From Candidatus Kapaibacterium sp. (GTDB lineage Bacteria > Bacteroidota > Ignavibacteria > Kapaibacteriales > UBA2268), in NCBI GenBank assembly GCA_023957315.1, contig JAMLHE010000011.1, positions 37,203 to 101,202 of the forward strand: DNA of 64,000 nucleotides. The letters are read 5' to 3'. The number at the start of each line of letters is the position of its first letter. The stretch's first letter is position 1. Shown here piece after piece: positions 1-7,573 of the stretch. The notes under the pieces are model-generated. The model made no database searches. It was not told the DNA's origin and was given only the letters and a program-made list of their open reading frames with translations. A program made the translations under genes and the position numbers.

Positions 1-527
1 AATTTCCATTTATTTTCAGAGATATTTATTTATTGCTCAAAAATTATTATTTGATTAGCTACCGTCCACCCGAATGTGACAATTTGCACAAAGTCAATGT
101 TAAGCTCGGCTCTGCGGACGGACGCCTTACATTCGATGCCGGCGGTCAGTATGATAGAAGCGTATTCCAAAAGTACTCTCCTATCGGTACAATTGCAATC
201 ATGAATATTGAATTTGATTTCGGCAGCGACAAAATCGAAGCTGAATCTTATCCAATGTTGGATAAAATTGCCGATGCAATGAAAAATAATCCCAATATGA
301 AAATATTAGTCACTGGTCATACTGACGATGTGGGGAGCGATGACAGCAATTTGGCGCTTTCAGTGCGAAGGGCTGTATCAGTCAAAGCTGCGCTCATCCA
401 GCGCGGAATAGCCTCAGATAGAATCAGAACTGTTGGCAAAGGTGAAAGTCTGCCGATTGCACCCAATACTTCTGAGGAAAATCGCAGAATTAATCGCCGA
501 ACCGAATTCACTATAATCGAGAATTAA
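1..527 (+). CDS. C-terminal part of a VWA-OmpA fusion protein (5' end outside window)
   Basis: The frame is open from base 3 to the stop at 525-527, so the start lies outside the window and 174 residues are visible. A TTG codon at 33 is only an internal codon. The first residues include YYLISYRPPE, which resembles the last strand of the VWFA-related domain of Acidobacteria/FCB proteins. The rest is a peptidoglycan-binding OmpA domain: IEFDFGSDKIE, then TGHTDDVGS, an LSVRRA helix and a final NRRTEFTI strand. OmpA domains of this type hold outer-membrane proteins to meso-diaminopimelate in the periplasm. The stop is one base from the next start, so it is probably co-transcribed with the two genes downstream. 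The OmpA call is firm; the VWA part is inferred from about 20 residues. Confidence 0.85.
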   Translation, partial: FPFIFRDIYLLLKNYYLISYRPPECDNLHKVNVKLGSADGRLTFDAGGQYDRSVFQKYSPIGTIAIMNIEFDFGSDKIEAESYPMLDKIADAMKNNPNMKILVTGHTDDVGSDDSNLALSVRRAVSVKAALIQRGIASDRIRTVGKGESLPIAPNTSEENRRINRRTEFTIIEN

Positions 528-528
528 G

Positions 529-1254
529 ATGATAAAATACATTTTCATTTTATTAATATTAGCTTCAAATCTACTCAATTCGCAAATTCGGATTGATTCT
601 GCTTTTGGTAAAATTGGGCAGAGCACGGAAATGGAAATCACCATAAGCCCCGAATTGCTCGAACAAAATATTAATATCGAAGGGCAATTCACATTATCCA
701 ATCCTACAGTGTTTTTCCCCGATTCGGTAACTACTTTGGCTACCGGTTTGAATTGCACGCTGACGAGACTAAATGAATTCGACTACGAATTTGCCGTTTC
801 AGGGACTCTTAGCGGTGATTTAACTGATTCTTTGAATATTTTCATTGTCGGCGAACTATTAGCAGGCTATGACTCGATTTGTGTCCTTAATTTTGAATAT
901 ATCAAAGTCGGCTCGACTACATTAAGCGATTTATCCGGAATTGTCGTATCCGAATCAATCGGCACTCCTTTGCCATATGTCCGAAGGTCGGTTCTGAGTT
1001 TGAATTATCCCAATCCGATATTGGCAGGAGAATCCACCGAGTGGGCTTATAAAATTGATTTAGCATCCGAAGTTAGATTTATTATTTACGATTTGACCGG
1101 CAAAGTTTACCAAGATATTGATTTGGGAATTGTCCCGGCTGGTGCGCATAGATTCGTATTGCAAACAAACCCGACTTTCGCAGCCGGAGCATATTTGATT
1201 CATTTCATATCTACAAGTGCATCCAATAAACGAATGTTTATGGTGATTAAATGA
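529..1254 (+). CDS. secreted protein with T9SS type A sorting domain
   Basis: This 241-residue protein has an N-terminal hydrophobic signal (IFILLILASNLLNS) followed by a beta-rich region of unknown function. From about residue 155 it has the C-terminal sorting domain of type IX secretion: LNYPNP, a strand around VRFIIYDLTGKV, then GAYLIHF and a final KRMFMVIK. Such domains direct cargo across the outer membrane, where they are cleaved and the protein is anchored or released. It starts one base after the upstream stop, and its stop overlaps the next start by four bases (ATGA), so the three genes look translationally coupled. The cargo region (residues 20-150) matches nothing I recognise. Confidence 0.8.
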   Translation: MIKYIFILLILASNLLNSQIRIDSAFGKIGQSTEMEITISPELLEQNINIEGQFTLSNPTVFFPDSVTTLATGLNCTLTRLNEFDYEFAVSGTLSGDLTDSLNIFIVGELLAGYDSICVLNFEYIKVGSTTLSDLSGIVVSESIGTPLPYVRRSVLSLNYPNPILAGESTEWAYKIDLASEVRFIIYDLTGKVYQDIDLGIVPAGAHRFVLQTNPTFAAGAYLIHFISTSASNKRMFMVIK

Positions 1255-2210
1255 GAATATTATTATTAATCACGATATTATTTTTTGGGCTCAACTTAGC
1301 AGCTTTGTCCCAAAATGAGGGCGAAGACCAACAATTAGATTCACTTTGGAATTTAGAAGATTTAAACCCCGATGATTATGATTTTACTGAAGATTTCCCG
1401 ATGACATATTCTAAAGGATGGTTTCCGCGACCATTAAAAACTACTTTTGGCATTGGCTTGAGTTACGGAGGCGGTAGCACGCATGATGCGGCTTCTAAAA
1501 TGAGGTCGAAGTCATTGCATCCTACCTACAATGGTTTTCAGGGCGGCTATGGTTTCAAGGCGGACCAAGAGGAAATCAAGAAAAAAGGTTCTGAGGATTT
1601 TGAAGATGAATTTCCCGAACCAACCCTCTGGGATTTGGGTTTAACAGGCTTTTACTCATCAAAATATTTAATATTCGAAGCTCAAGCCAACTATAGCCGA
1701 ACGCACGGGATTCTATCTTCGATTGACGACACTCGCTCATTTTTGAATTTGGCTGGACATAAGCAAAAGTTCCTCGAAGGAGCCGTCGTCCATATTGCTG
1801 ACCATAATATCAGATTTTCACTCGGATTGACAATCCCAATTTATGGAGCTTTCATTTTCGAGAATTATTCCATTTCATCATATTATTATATCCAAGCCGG
1901 AATAGCATTCGAAATTCCAATATCGAGCAGTGCCACACAATATTTCCAAGTATTGGATACAAAGGACGATTTGCGATATGGCAACGGAACAGACACAGTC
2001 AGAGTAATGCACAACGTCAAACTCAACACATTGACTGATGTCAGGAAAAGTTTCGAAATTGCACTCGGTGGTATTACTGATTTCAACGTAATTGGAATCG
2101 AATACAGCTTTAGATATTCATTTATGTTCAATTCAATGTTAACAGATGCAATTTGGAAGCAACACCAATTCCGACTGAATACGGGAATTTACTATAATAT
2201 CGTCAGATAA
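1251..2210 (+). CDS. exported outer-membrane-type protein, function unknown
   Basis: The 319-residue product begins with a signal peptide (MRILLLITILFFGLNLAALS) and an acidic stretch (about residues 22-47). It then has many alternating hydrophobic/aromatic segments such as YLIFEAQANYSRT and FEIALGGITDFNVIGIEYSFRY, and ends YYNIVR. That pattern suggests an outer-membrane beta-barrel, but I do not recognise a family. The ATG overlaps the stop of the preceding T9SS cargo gene, and an inverted repeat follows about 45 bases downstream. The operon context (VWA-OmpA, T9SS cargo, barrel-like protein) suggests an envelope role. The coding call is confident; the function is open. Confidence 0.7.
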   Translation: MRILLLITILFFGLNLAALSQNEGEDQQLDSLWNLEDLNPDDYDFTEDFPMTYSKGWFPRPLKTTFGIGLSYGGGSTHDAASKMRSKSLHPTYNGFQGGYGFKADQEEIKKKGSEDFEDEFPEPTLWDLGLTGFYSSKYLIFEAQANYSRTHGILSSIDDTRSFLNLAGHKQKFLEGAVVHIADHNIRFSLGLTIPIYGAFIFENYSISSYYYIQAGIAFEIPISSSATQYFQVLDTKDDLRYGNGTDTVRVMHNVKLNTLTDVRKSFEIALGGITDFNVIGIEYSFRYSFMFNSMLTDAIWKQHQFRLNTGIYYNIVR

Positions 2211-2256
2211 TTAGAATTGCGCTTTTAAACATTTAGTTAAAACTATCTCAAAAATC

Positions 2257-2292
2257 AAAATGGGCTGAATGCAATCGCAATCAGCCCATTTT
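2257..2292. terminator. bidirectional rho-independent terminator
   Basis: A perfect 12-base inverted repeat (AAAATGGGCTGA / TCAGCCCATTTT) with a 12-base loop lies between the converging gene ends at 2210 (+) and 2313 (-). The A/T ends give a U-tract in either direction. Confidence 0.8.
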
Positions 2293-2312
2293 CCGTATTG
2301 TAGTAAGCTTGC

Positions 2313-2798
2313 TTATTGTCTGAATTTCAGTTCTCTGTCCATCATGAACAAACCTTGCGGATTGTCGTTGATTAAACGAAGTCTTTCCAAGAGTTCGCTT
2401 GCAGTTGCTTCTTCTTCAACCTGCTCGTCAACAAACCAGCGGAGCATATTTTCAGTTGCGCGGTCTCTTTTGCTAATTGCCAATTCTAATAAGCTATTAA
2501 TTGAATCGGTAACTAATTGTTCGTGCGAATAAACCATCTCGAAAGCTTCAAGTGCAGATGACCATGAACGAGGTGGTTCGTTGATTTGGGCAACGATAGG
2601 CTGAGAGCCTCTCAAAATCATATAATCAAATATCTTCAAACCGTGTGCTAATTCTTCTTGTGACTGAAGGCGTAACCAATGTGCGAATCCGTTGAAATTT
2701 TTCGCAGCAAAATATGCCGACATTGCCAAATAGAGATTGGATGAGTAAATCTCTTTAGTGATTTGCGAGTTCAGTTCGAGTGCTAATTCCTTATCCAT
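2313..2798 (-). CDS. ftnA: non-haem ferritin (iron storage)
   Basis: The 161-residue length is usual for bacterial FtnA. The residues expected at the ferroxidase centre are in place: Glu16 (helix A), Glu49 and His52 in SQEELAHG (helix B), Glu93 in YSHEQ (helix C), and Gln126 with Glu129/Glu130 in FVDEQVEEEA (helix D). It should oxidise Fe2+ and store it as a ferric core in a 24-mer. Three related but degenerate genes lie upstream on the same strand. A hairpin with a T-run at 2885-2924 separates this gene from them, so it probably has its own promoter. Its C-terminus (FMMDRELKFRQ) lacks the YTG motif shared by the three paralogues. Confidence 0.95.
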   Translation of the reverse strand: MDKELALELNSQITKEIYSSNLYLAMSAYFAAKNFNGFAHWLRLQSQEELAHGLKIFDYMILRGSQPIVAQINEPPRSWSSALEAFEMVYSHEQLVTDSINSLLELAISKRDRATENMLRWFVDEQVEEEATASELLERLRLINDNPQGLFMMDRELKFRQ

Positions 2799-2884
2799 CG
2801 AAATTCCTTTAATTTAAAAAAGTGAATAAAATTTATTATTTATTTACGTTAGTTCTTGCCAATTATTTCAATCGTATCGAAAAC

Positions 2885-2924
2885 AAAAAAAAAACAGTTT
2901 ATCTGTTCTGTACATATAAACTGT
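2885..2924 (-). terminator. rho-independent terminator after the 222-aa ferritin-like gene
   Basis: On the minus strand an ACAGTTTA / TAAACTGT stem with a 15-base loop is followed by a run of about ten T. It ends transcription of the gene at 2948-3616 before ftnA. Confidence 0.8.
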
Positions 2925-2947
2925 CTTTTAAACTAACGATACTAATA

Positions 2948-3616
2948 TTATTTTAATGATTCATCAATTCCATCAAGTCCATATTTAGGTGGTTGACCGG
3001 TGTAAAAAACTTTAGACCGTTCTAATAACTCACTTGCAGTAGCTTCTTCTTCAGTTTGTTCATCTACCAAATTTCGAATAAATAAAAGTGATGGATTATC
3101 ATTTTCTAATGCAGGCAATTTTGAAGCTGTTTCTAATGATATTGAACTTAATATTTCATATTTATAAATATTTTTTAAAAGTTCAATTGGGTCATTAATA
3201 CCAGGTATTTCAGGGGCTTGAAGTTGAGGAATTTGAATATTATGTTGGTCTAAATAGTTCTGTATTTTGGTAATTAAACTATCTTTCGTTTGTTTCATTC
3301 TATCGCACCAGTTAGCATATCCGGCTAAGCCCAAGATATTTTTAAATATTAAATTATACGAGTTATAGCTGAATTCAGCATCATACAATTTTTGTCTGCA
3401 TGTTAACAAAGCATCCACAATAGATTGATCTAAAACAATCGAACCTCCTTGCTGAGATGGGCTGCTTAATATTTCAGCACTCATCAAATAAGAATACTCA
3501 GTGTTAAATGCCGATAACGACTCTGTGTTTTTCATGCTTTGAGATTTCAAAGCCATTGAACCAACCAATAAGAAAGCTAAAACAAACCATAAAGCTCTAT
3601 AGCTAAAACTAAGCAT
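2948..3616 (-). CDS. ferritin-like paralogue with N-terminal export/membrane segment, ferroxidase site lost
   Basis: The 222-residue product begins with a hydrophobic segment (residues 8-22, ALWFVLAFLLVGSMA) that looks like a signal peptide or membrane anchor. About 40 linker residues and a ferritin-like four-helix region follow. Helix D (VDEQTEEEATASELLER) is the same as in its neighbours, and after it comes YTGQPPKYG. In helix B the ferroxidase Glu of the canonical ferritin is Lys and the His is Leu. The helix A Glu is also missing, but a helix C Glu remains (YKYE). A normal ferroxidase centre therefore cannot form. The ATG has an AAAGG site 8-9 bases upstream, and a terminator follows the gene. 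Possible roles are a structural or iron-sensing partner of FtnA, or a periplasmic ferritin-like protein; the sequence does not decide. Confidence 0.75.
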   Translation of the reverse strand: MLSFSYRALWFVLAFLLVGSMALKSQSMKNTESLSAFNTEYSYLMSAEILSSPSQQGGSIVLDQSIVDALLTCRQKLYDAEFSYNSYNLIFKNILGLAGYANWCDRMKQTKDSLITKIQNYLDQHNIQIPQLQAPEIPGINDPIELLKNIYKYEILSSISLETASKLPALENDNPSLLFIRNLVDEQTEEEATASELLERSKVFYTGQPPKYGLDGIDESLK

Positions 3617-3780
3617 AATACCAGCCTTTTGTTATATAATTTTTGATTTTACAATTTGGGATTTCTACAAACATCTCCAAAAGATTTCCGTTATCCATTA
3701 AATATTCTTAAAATTAGAAATAAGCTTATATGCATTTAAGAATTTCGAGTTGATAACTCTGCTCGTAATTTTGTCCAATC

Positions 3781-4269
3781 TTACATCAACCAGCTATCAA
3801 GCAAACCAAGCCCAAATGGGGGTGGCGGACCGGTATAAAACAATCTTGTCCTCTCGAGCAATTCGCTTGCAGTAGCTTCTTCTTCTGTCTGTTCATCTAC
3901 CAAATCACGGATGAACATTGCCGATAGTCTGTCCGAATCCAATGCAGGCAAACCAAGAGCCGTAATTATTACCAAAGAACACTTCACTTCCTGCCTTGTT
4001 ATTTCTTCCATTGCTTCAACCGGATTATCAGGTATAATTGGAGACTGAGGAAGATGAACATCTAATGGATGACCATGCAACAACAAATAGTGCTCGATTT
4101 CATTTATTTCTGTCAACTTTTGAGCAATTTTTTCAGTCAACCATAATGCATAACCATTTAATCCCCAATCTACAAATATTGGATGTAAATGATTGAAGCT
4201 ATCATTTGCATCAGCTAATGTCGTGCGATATTGTTGAAGTGCAGCTAAAATACTTGGTGCTAAGCCCAT
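3781..4269 (-). CDS. ferritin-like paralogue, ferroxidase residues replaced
   Basis: The 162-residue protein aligns without gaps to the canonical ferritin across helix B (NGYALWLTEKIAQKLTEI against NGFAHWLRLQSQEELAHG). Ferroxidase Glu49 is replaced by Lys and His52 by Glu. The helix A Glu is absent, the helix C Glu is kept (TRQEV), and helix D is intact (VDEQTEEEATASELLER). The C-terminus carries YTGPPPPFG and ends GLLDSWLM. A GGAGG site precedes the ATG. It is probably cytoplasmic, since no signal is visible. It resembles the other two divergent copies in the E-to-K change and in the YTG tail, so these three form a subfamily apart from FtnA. A catalytic role like FtnA is unlikely. Confidence 0.8.
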   Translation of the reverse strand: MGLAPSILAALQQYRTTLADANDSFNHLHPIFVDWGLNGYALWLTEKIAQKLTEINEIEHYLLLHGHPLDVHLPQSPIIPDNPVEAMEEITRQEVKCSLVIITALGLPALDSDRLSAMFIRDLVDEQTEEEATASELLERTRLFYTGPPPPFGLGLLDSWLM

Positions 4270-4453
4270 ATGAACCTCCGAAAAATTTAATTCTTGATTG
4301 TGTATTCGTTACAAATCAAAATTAGAAAAAAAAAACAAAATGAAAAATTAATTTATTGTCATTGTATTGTAATAGCAATTTTGTTGATTTGATTATTCAA
4401 AATATTGTCACAATCGAAATCAAATTTGTTAACTATCTCCTAATCCATTTGGC

Positions 4454-4942
4454 TTATGGTAAATTATAATCAATTGGTTTTAGCTGAATATTTCGAGGTA
4501 TTGGACCGGTATAGCGTAATTTGGTTCTTTCCAATAGCTCACTTGCTGTTGCCTCCTCTTCAGTCTGTTCTTCTACTAAACTCCTCACAAAATCGGATGT
4601 AGTGTTGTCACCTATACTTATAGCAAGAGCAATAATTTGATTCATCAAATTTGTTGTATCCACTTGGTCATCGTATATTTTAGTTAGTGCATCAATAGGA
4701 CTTGCAAACGGAGCTATAGGAGCAGGATTTGGAATTACCCCCGGGTTTGCACCGCACGAATTGAGATAATTTTGAATTTTTGATTCACGGGCTTGCTTTC
4801 TACTTACTCTCAGTTGCATTCGATTTGAGTAACCGGGCAGATTGTTGTTATGAAAATATGCGACTAAATTTTGATAAATATTGACAGCATTGAGTTCCTT
4901 GCCTATCAATTGAGTGAGAGCAGTTTTAATTTGGTCGTCCAT
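4454..4942 (-). CDS. ferritin-like paralogue, ferroxidase residues replaced
   Basis: This 162-residue protein is the first of the four same-strand ferritin-family genes in transcription order. Helix A keeps the ligand Glu (GKELNAVNIY). In helix B (GYSNRMQLRVSRKQARES) the Glu-Glu...His set of FtnA has become Arg-Lys...Arg, turning an acidic metal site basic. The helix C Glu is Gln (YDDQV). Helix D is VEEQTEEEATASELLER, followed by YTGPIP. No signal peptide is seen; GAGGT lies upstream of the ATG. It is the copy that keeps the most of helix A. Its likely state is a four-helix bundle without ferroxidase activity; whether it joins FtnA in mixed cages cannot be told from sequence. Confidence 0.8.
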   Translation of the reverse strand: MDDQIKTALTQLIGKELNAVNIYQNLVAYFHNNNLPGYSNRMQLRVSRKQARESKIQNYLNSCGANPGVIPNPAPIAPFASPIDALTKIYDDQVDTTNLMNQIIALAISIGDNTTSDFVRSLVEEQTEEEATASELLERTKLRYTGPIPRNIQLKPIDYNLP

Positions 4943-5089
4943 TTTGTACCTCTAAATATTTTTAGAAAAACAATAATTTATGAATCTAAAATAATCATTT
5001 ATAAGATGATAAAACAATTAGTTTTTTCTACTTGATTTTTCATTTTTAGTTCATATTTTTGCTTCTGAAAGAAATGCAAGGTTTGATGA

Positions 5090-5608
5090 ATGATTATAGA
5101 GATTAAGACAATATTGATGCCTATAGTGGCTGCTTCGCCACTAATTTATACCTACTTTAGACACCGGAAGCGGAAGAAAAAACTGAAGTCTCTCGGTGAT
5201 GTCGAACTTGTAGTGAAACCCAAATCCCCGCTAACTAAGAGAATGTCTGTGATAATTGGCATCATCGCTGCTTTGTACTTCATCATCAATTTTAGTTTGG
5301 CATATTCACATGAAAGGCTTGACATTGCTCGAATTATAGGCTCGCACACGATTTTGCTTGCCTCACTTGCCTTCATGATTTACGATTACGGCAAAATCTA
5401 CGTCGGCGAAAAGGGGATATATGGAATCACGAAGGAAGTTTTCCTGTGGGATACTATCGAAAAGGTTGAGTTTGACAATGATATTAAGCAAACGCAATAC
5501 GGAGTGAAATTTTACATGAAAGACCAAAAAATTCCTCTAAAATTCTACTTCAAGCGTTCAAAAATCGAAGAATTGAAAAAAATCTTTGATAAAATGAAAA
5601 AAAATTGA
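5090..5608 (+). CDS. membrane protein with C-terminal PH-like domain
   Basis: The 172-residue product has a short N-terminal hydrophobic segment, a very basic stretch (FRHRKRKKKLKS, residues 23-34), two membrane segments (about 52-70 and 83-100) and a C-terminal soluble domain. That domain (YVGEKGIYGITKEVFLWDTIEKVEFD) has the strand order of small bacterial PH-like domains that follow membrane helices. It ends in a lysine-rich helix. It stands alone between the ferritin array and a small antitoxin-like gene. Function is unknown. Confidence 0.65.
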   Translation: MIIEIKTILMPIVAASPLIYTYFRHRKRKKKLKSLGDVELVVKPKSPLTKRMSVIIGIIAALYFIINFSLAYSHERLDIARIIGSHTILLASLAFMIYDYGKIYVGEKGIYGITKEVFLWDTIEKVEFDNDIKQTQYGVKFYMKDQKIPLKFYFKRSKIEELKKIFDKMKKN

Positions 5609-5686
5609 TTTCGGTGTTAACATTTTGCTTTTTTTTGTGTTATATATAATGTAGATGGTGTTGTTTATAAAAAATTTGTGGCAGAT

Positions 5687-5866
5687 ATGGCATTAGATGA
5701 ATTAAAAACAGAATTCCACAGTCTTATAGATGAAATATCTAACGAGAAGATACTGGAACATTTCTATGCAATCCTAAATAATTTAGCAAAATCCGAAGAA
5801 GTAAGCAAGACGCTGATAAAGGATATAGCGCCCGAAGTAAGCTCCTCAGAACCGGTAATGCAATAA
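5687..5866 (+). CDS. small antitoxin-like protein without visible toxin
   Basis: This 59-residue protein starts at ATG 5687; a GTG at 5678 is in frame but less likely. It begins MALDELKTEFHSLIDEI, a pattern I associate with small Bacteroidota antitoxin-like proteins that precede RelE/ParE toxins (LK..FH.LID.I....IL..FY.IL). No toxin gene follows; instead there is a terminator and the convergent rpsU. It may be an orphan antitoxin or an unrelated small helical protein. The family assignment is tentative. Confidence 0.5.
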   Translation: MALDELKTEFHSLIDEISNEKILEHFYAILNNLAKSEEVSKTLIKDIAPEVSSSEPVMQ

Positions 5867-5890
5867 AAAAGCCGCTCTGAAGCGGCTTTT
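5867..5890. terminator. bidirectional rho-independent terminator
   Basis: A 10-base stem AAAAGCCGCT / AGCGGCTTTT with a CTGA loop lies directly after the stop of the small plus-strand gene and before the convergent end of rpsU. It can serve both. Confidence 0.85.
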
Positions 5891-5915
5891 GGTAAAAAAA
5901 TAATATGAATAAAGA

Positions 5916-6110
5916 CTAATCTTGCTCCATAGATATTCTGTGTTGTCTGCGGGCTGCTTTTAGCCTCGACATTCGATTTTCGATAGAAGGTTTCATGAAA
6001 GCTGTACGCCTTTTGAATTCACGCAATACACCTGAACGTTCATATTTCTTCTTGAAACGTCTCAACGCTCTGTCAATGTTTTCATTGCCTTGAATTGTTA
6101 CGCCAATCAT
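5916..6110 (-). CDS. rpsU: 30S ribosomal protein S21
   Basis: The 64-residue basic protein matches bS21: start MIGVTIQGNENIDRALRRFK, centre KKYERSGVLREFKRR, basic C-terminus. bS21 binds the 3' region of 16S rRNA on the small subunit and takes part in initiation. A strong AAAGGAGGTG site is placed before the ATG, notable because bS21 can affect recognition of such sites in Bacteroidota. It lies 33 bases after the 136-aa gene on the same strand, probably in one transcript, and is closed by the shared terminator at 5867-5890. Confidence 0.95.
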   Translation of the reverse strand: MIGVTIQGNENIDRALRRFKKKYERSGVLREFKRRTAFMKPSIENRMSRLKAARRQHRISMEQD

Positions 6111-6143
6111 GTATTCACCTCCTTTAAAAACGATAAAAAAATT

Positions 6144-6554
6144 TTAATAAACCATGTTCTCGATAAGCTTCTTTTCGCTGCTTTTCTCAAACTGTACGAT
6201 AATAGCGTTGCCACCGTTGCTGGTAACTTCTTTGGCTCTAACGATACCAACATCATCCCATACGGAGTGGAAGATTATGTCGCCAATCTGATATTCGTCC
6301 TTAGGCGAATATTTGCGGGCATCTTCTCTCGATATATGCACTACTGCACGAGATTTGTCCGCTTCTGCTTCAATGGCGTCAAGGTTTATAAGCTGGGAAT
6401 GCCTGCTTTTTGTACATCTTGCCCACTGTTTTCTGCCATCAATGTCTTCGATAGGTTCACCGACCAATTCATGCTTGGTCTCTTTCATCAAAAATGGAGA
6501 ATACAGAGTTATGTATTTTGCTCTCCTCGTTCTTTTCTTGGCAATTGCGGCCAT
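6144..6554 (-). CDS. conserved hypothetical protein with SH3/Tudor-like C-terminal domain
   Basis: The 136-residue protein has a basic N-terminus (AAIAKKRTRRAKYI). From about residue 85 it has a small beta-barrel pattern: YQIGDIIFHSVWDDVGIV, then NAIIVQFEKSSEKKLIEN. This resembles the CarD/UvrD-type Tudor-like fold (G-x-x-I-x-H... V-x-F....-K-x-L) that contacts RNA polymerase in other proteins. It is upstream of rpsU in the same transcript. A role in transcription or translation is possible but is only an inference from fold and neighbour. Confidence 0.65.
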   Translation of the reverse strand: MAAIAKKRTRRAKYITLYSPFLMKETKHELVGEPIEDIDGRKQWARCTKSRHSQLINLDAIEAEADKSRAVVHISREDARKYSPKDEYQIGDIIFHSVWDDVGIVRAKEVTSNGGNAIIVQFEKSSEKKLIENMVY

Positions 6555-6705
6555 AAAAACTCACTTATTGTTGAATAATAAATGTAGCTAAGATGCAAAA
6601 ATAGTGAATTTTTGGCAAACCACAAAAAATTATTTTTATAAAGGTGGGCATTTTAAGCAATATCAAATATATATAATAAATTTTATATGGAGCAAGAAAA
6701 AAGAA

Positions 6706-7566
6706 TTAAGGTTGATTTTTTACCAAGAAAAATGTATCTCTAATGGCATGGGCTGAGCCAAAATACCCTATGCCACCCTCAATACTGGTCAGAATCGGTT
6801 CGGCTTGTGAACGTCCTTGAGCTTGCAAAAACCATCGTAGAAAGTTCCAATCCGGCGAATAAACCGTTACGCTGTGTTTGCCGTACCATTTGAAAATACT
6901 CCAAATAATTGGGGACTTTGTAGCCGGAATAGGTCCCATTCCGGATACTTCTCGATAAAATCTGTCCTCTCGCCATGGACGCTCGATTCTGCGGTTCAAT
7001 TCAGTCGTCTGAGGGTCTAAATATTTCCCGTATTCGAGTGTATCGAGATTGGTAAAAGCAATTAAGAAAAAGTCAAAGCCTGCTACTTTTTGCCATGTAA
7101 GGGTATCTGTTGGCGGCAAACCAATCGAATCTTTTGGAAAATTCACCATATTATTAGGTCGCTGAACCCATGCAGTTTTTGCAGGTGTAAGTGTTGACCC
7201 TGTGATTTTATTTCCGTTCGGGAGAGTGACTTCAATCGAATAATTCGTTTCAGCCTTGACCAAATAGTTTGTATCAGCGTAAAAATAACCTCTTATGCCT
7301 TCTTCACGTGGTCTGTATTTCAGTTCAAATTCATTGTCGCCTTCTCTTATTATGATAATTGCGTCGCGTATCATTGCCGAATCATAATTATATGGCTCGA
7401 ACAAAGGCTGCGTTTTAGTCAGAATTATGCCTTGAATTGGCTCATCAATCAGTATTAGAGCCTCGAGAACGTATTCTTCAACATAGCTCGTAGGTGGCAA
7501 ATCTTCACAAGATTGTATGAATATTGCAAATAATGTTACTAAGATAATGATAATCAGTTTTTTCAT
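6706..7566 (-). CDS. DUF4249 outer-membrane lipoprotein
   Basis: The 286-residue product has a lipoprotein signal with lipobox IQSC near residue 20. The beta-rich N-terminal region typical of DUF4249 follows (YVEEYVLEALILIDEPIQGIILTKTQPL). I chose ATG 7566 because it follows GAGGTG; a GTG two codons earlier overlaps that site. It lies 7 bases after the TonB-dependent receptor stop. This receptor/DUF4249 pairing is common in Bacteroidota, where the lipoprotein is thought to work with the receptor at the cell surface. The substrate is unknown. Confidence 0.85.
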   Translation of the reverse strand: MKKLIIIILVTLFAIFIQSCEDLPPTSYVEEYVLEALILIDEPIQGIILTKTQPLFEPYNYDSAMIRDAIIIIREGDNEFELKYRPREEGIRGYFYADTNYLVKAETNYSIEVTLPNGNKITGSTLTPAKTAWVQRPNNMVNFPKDSIGLPPTDTLTWQKVAGFDFFLIAFTNLDTLEYGKYLDPQTTELNRRIERPWREDRFYREVSGMGPIPATKSPIIWSIFKWYGKHSVTVYSPDWNFLRWFLQAQGRSQAEPILTSIEGGIGYFGSAHAIRDTFFLVKNQP

Positions 7567-7573
7567 TTTCACC

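Noticed and set aside
2855..2875. TTGGCA on the minus strand upstream of ftnA as a sigma-54 -24 element
   Set aside because: Ten bases after GG the sequence is CG, not GC, and no TTGC is present.
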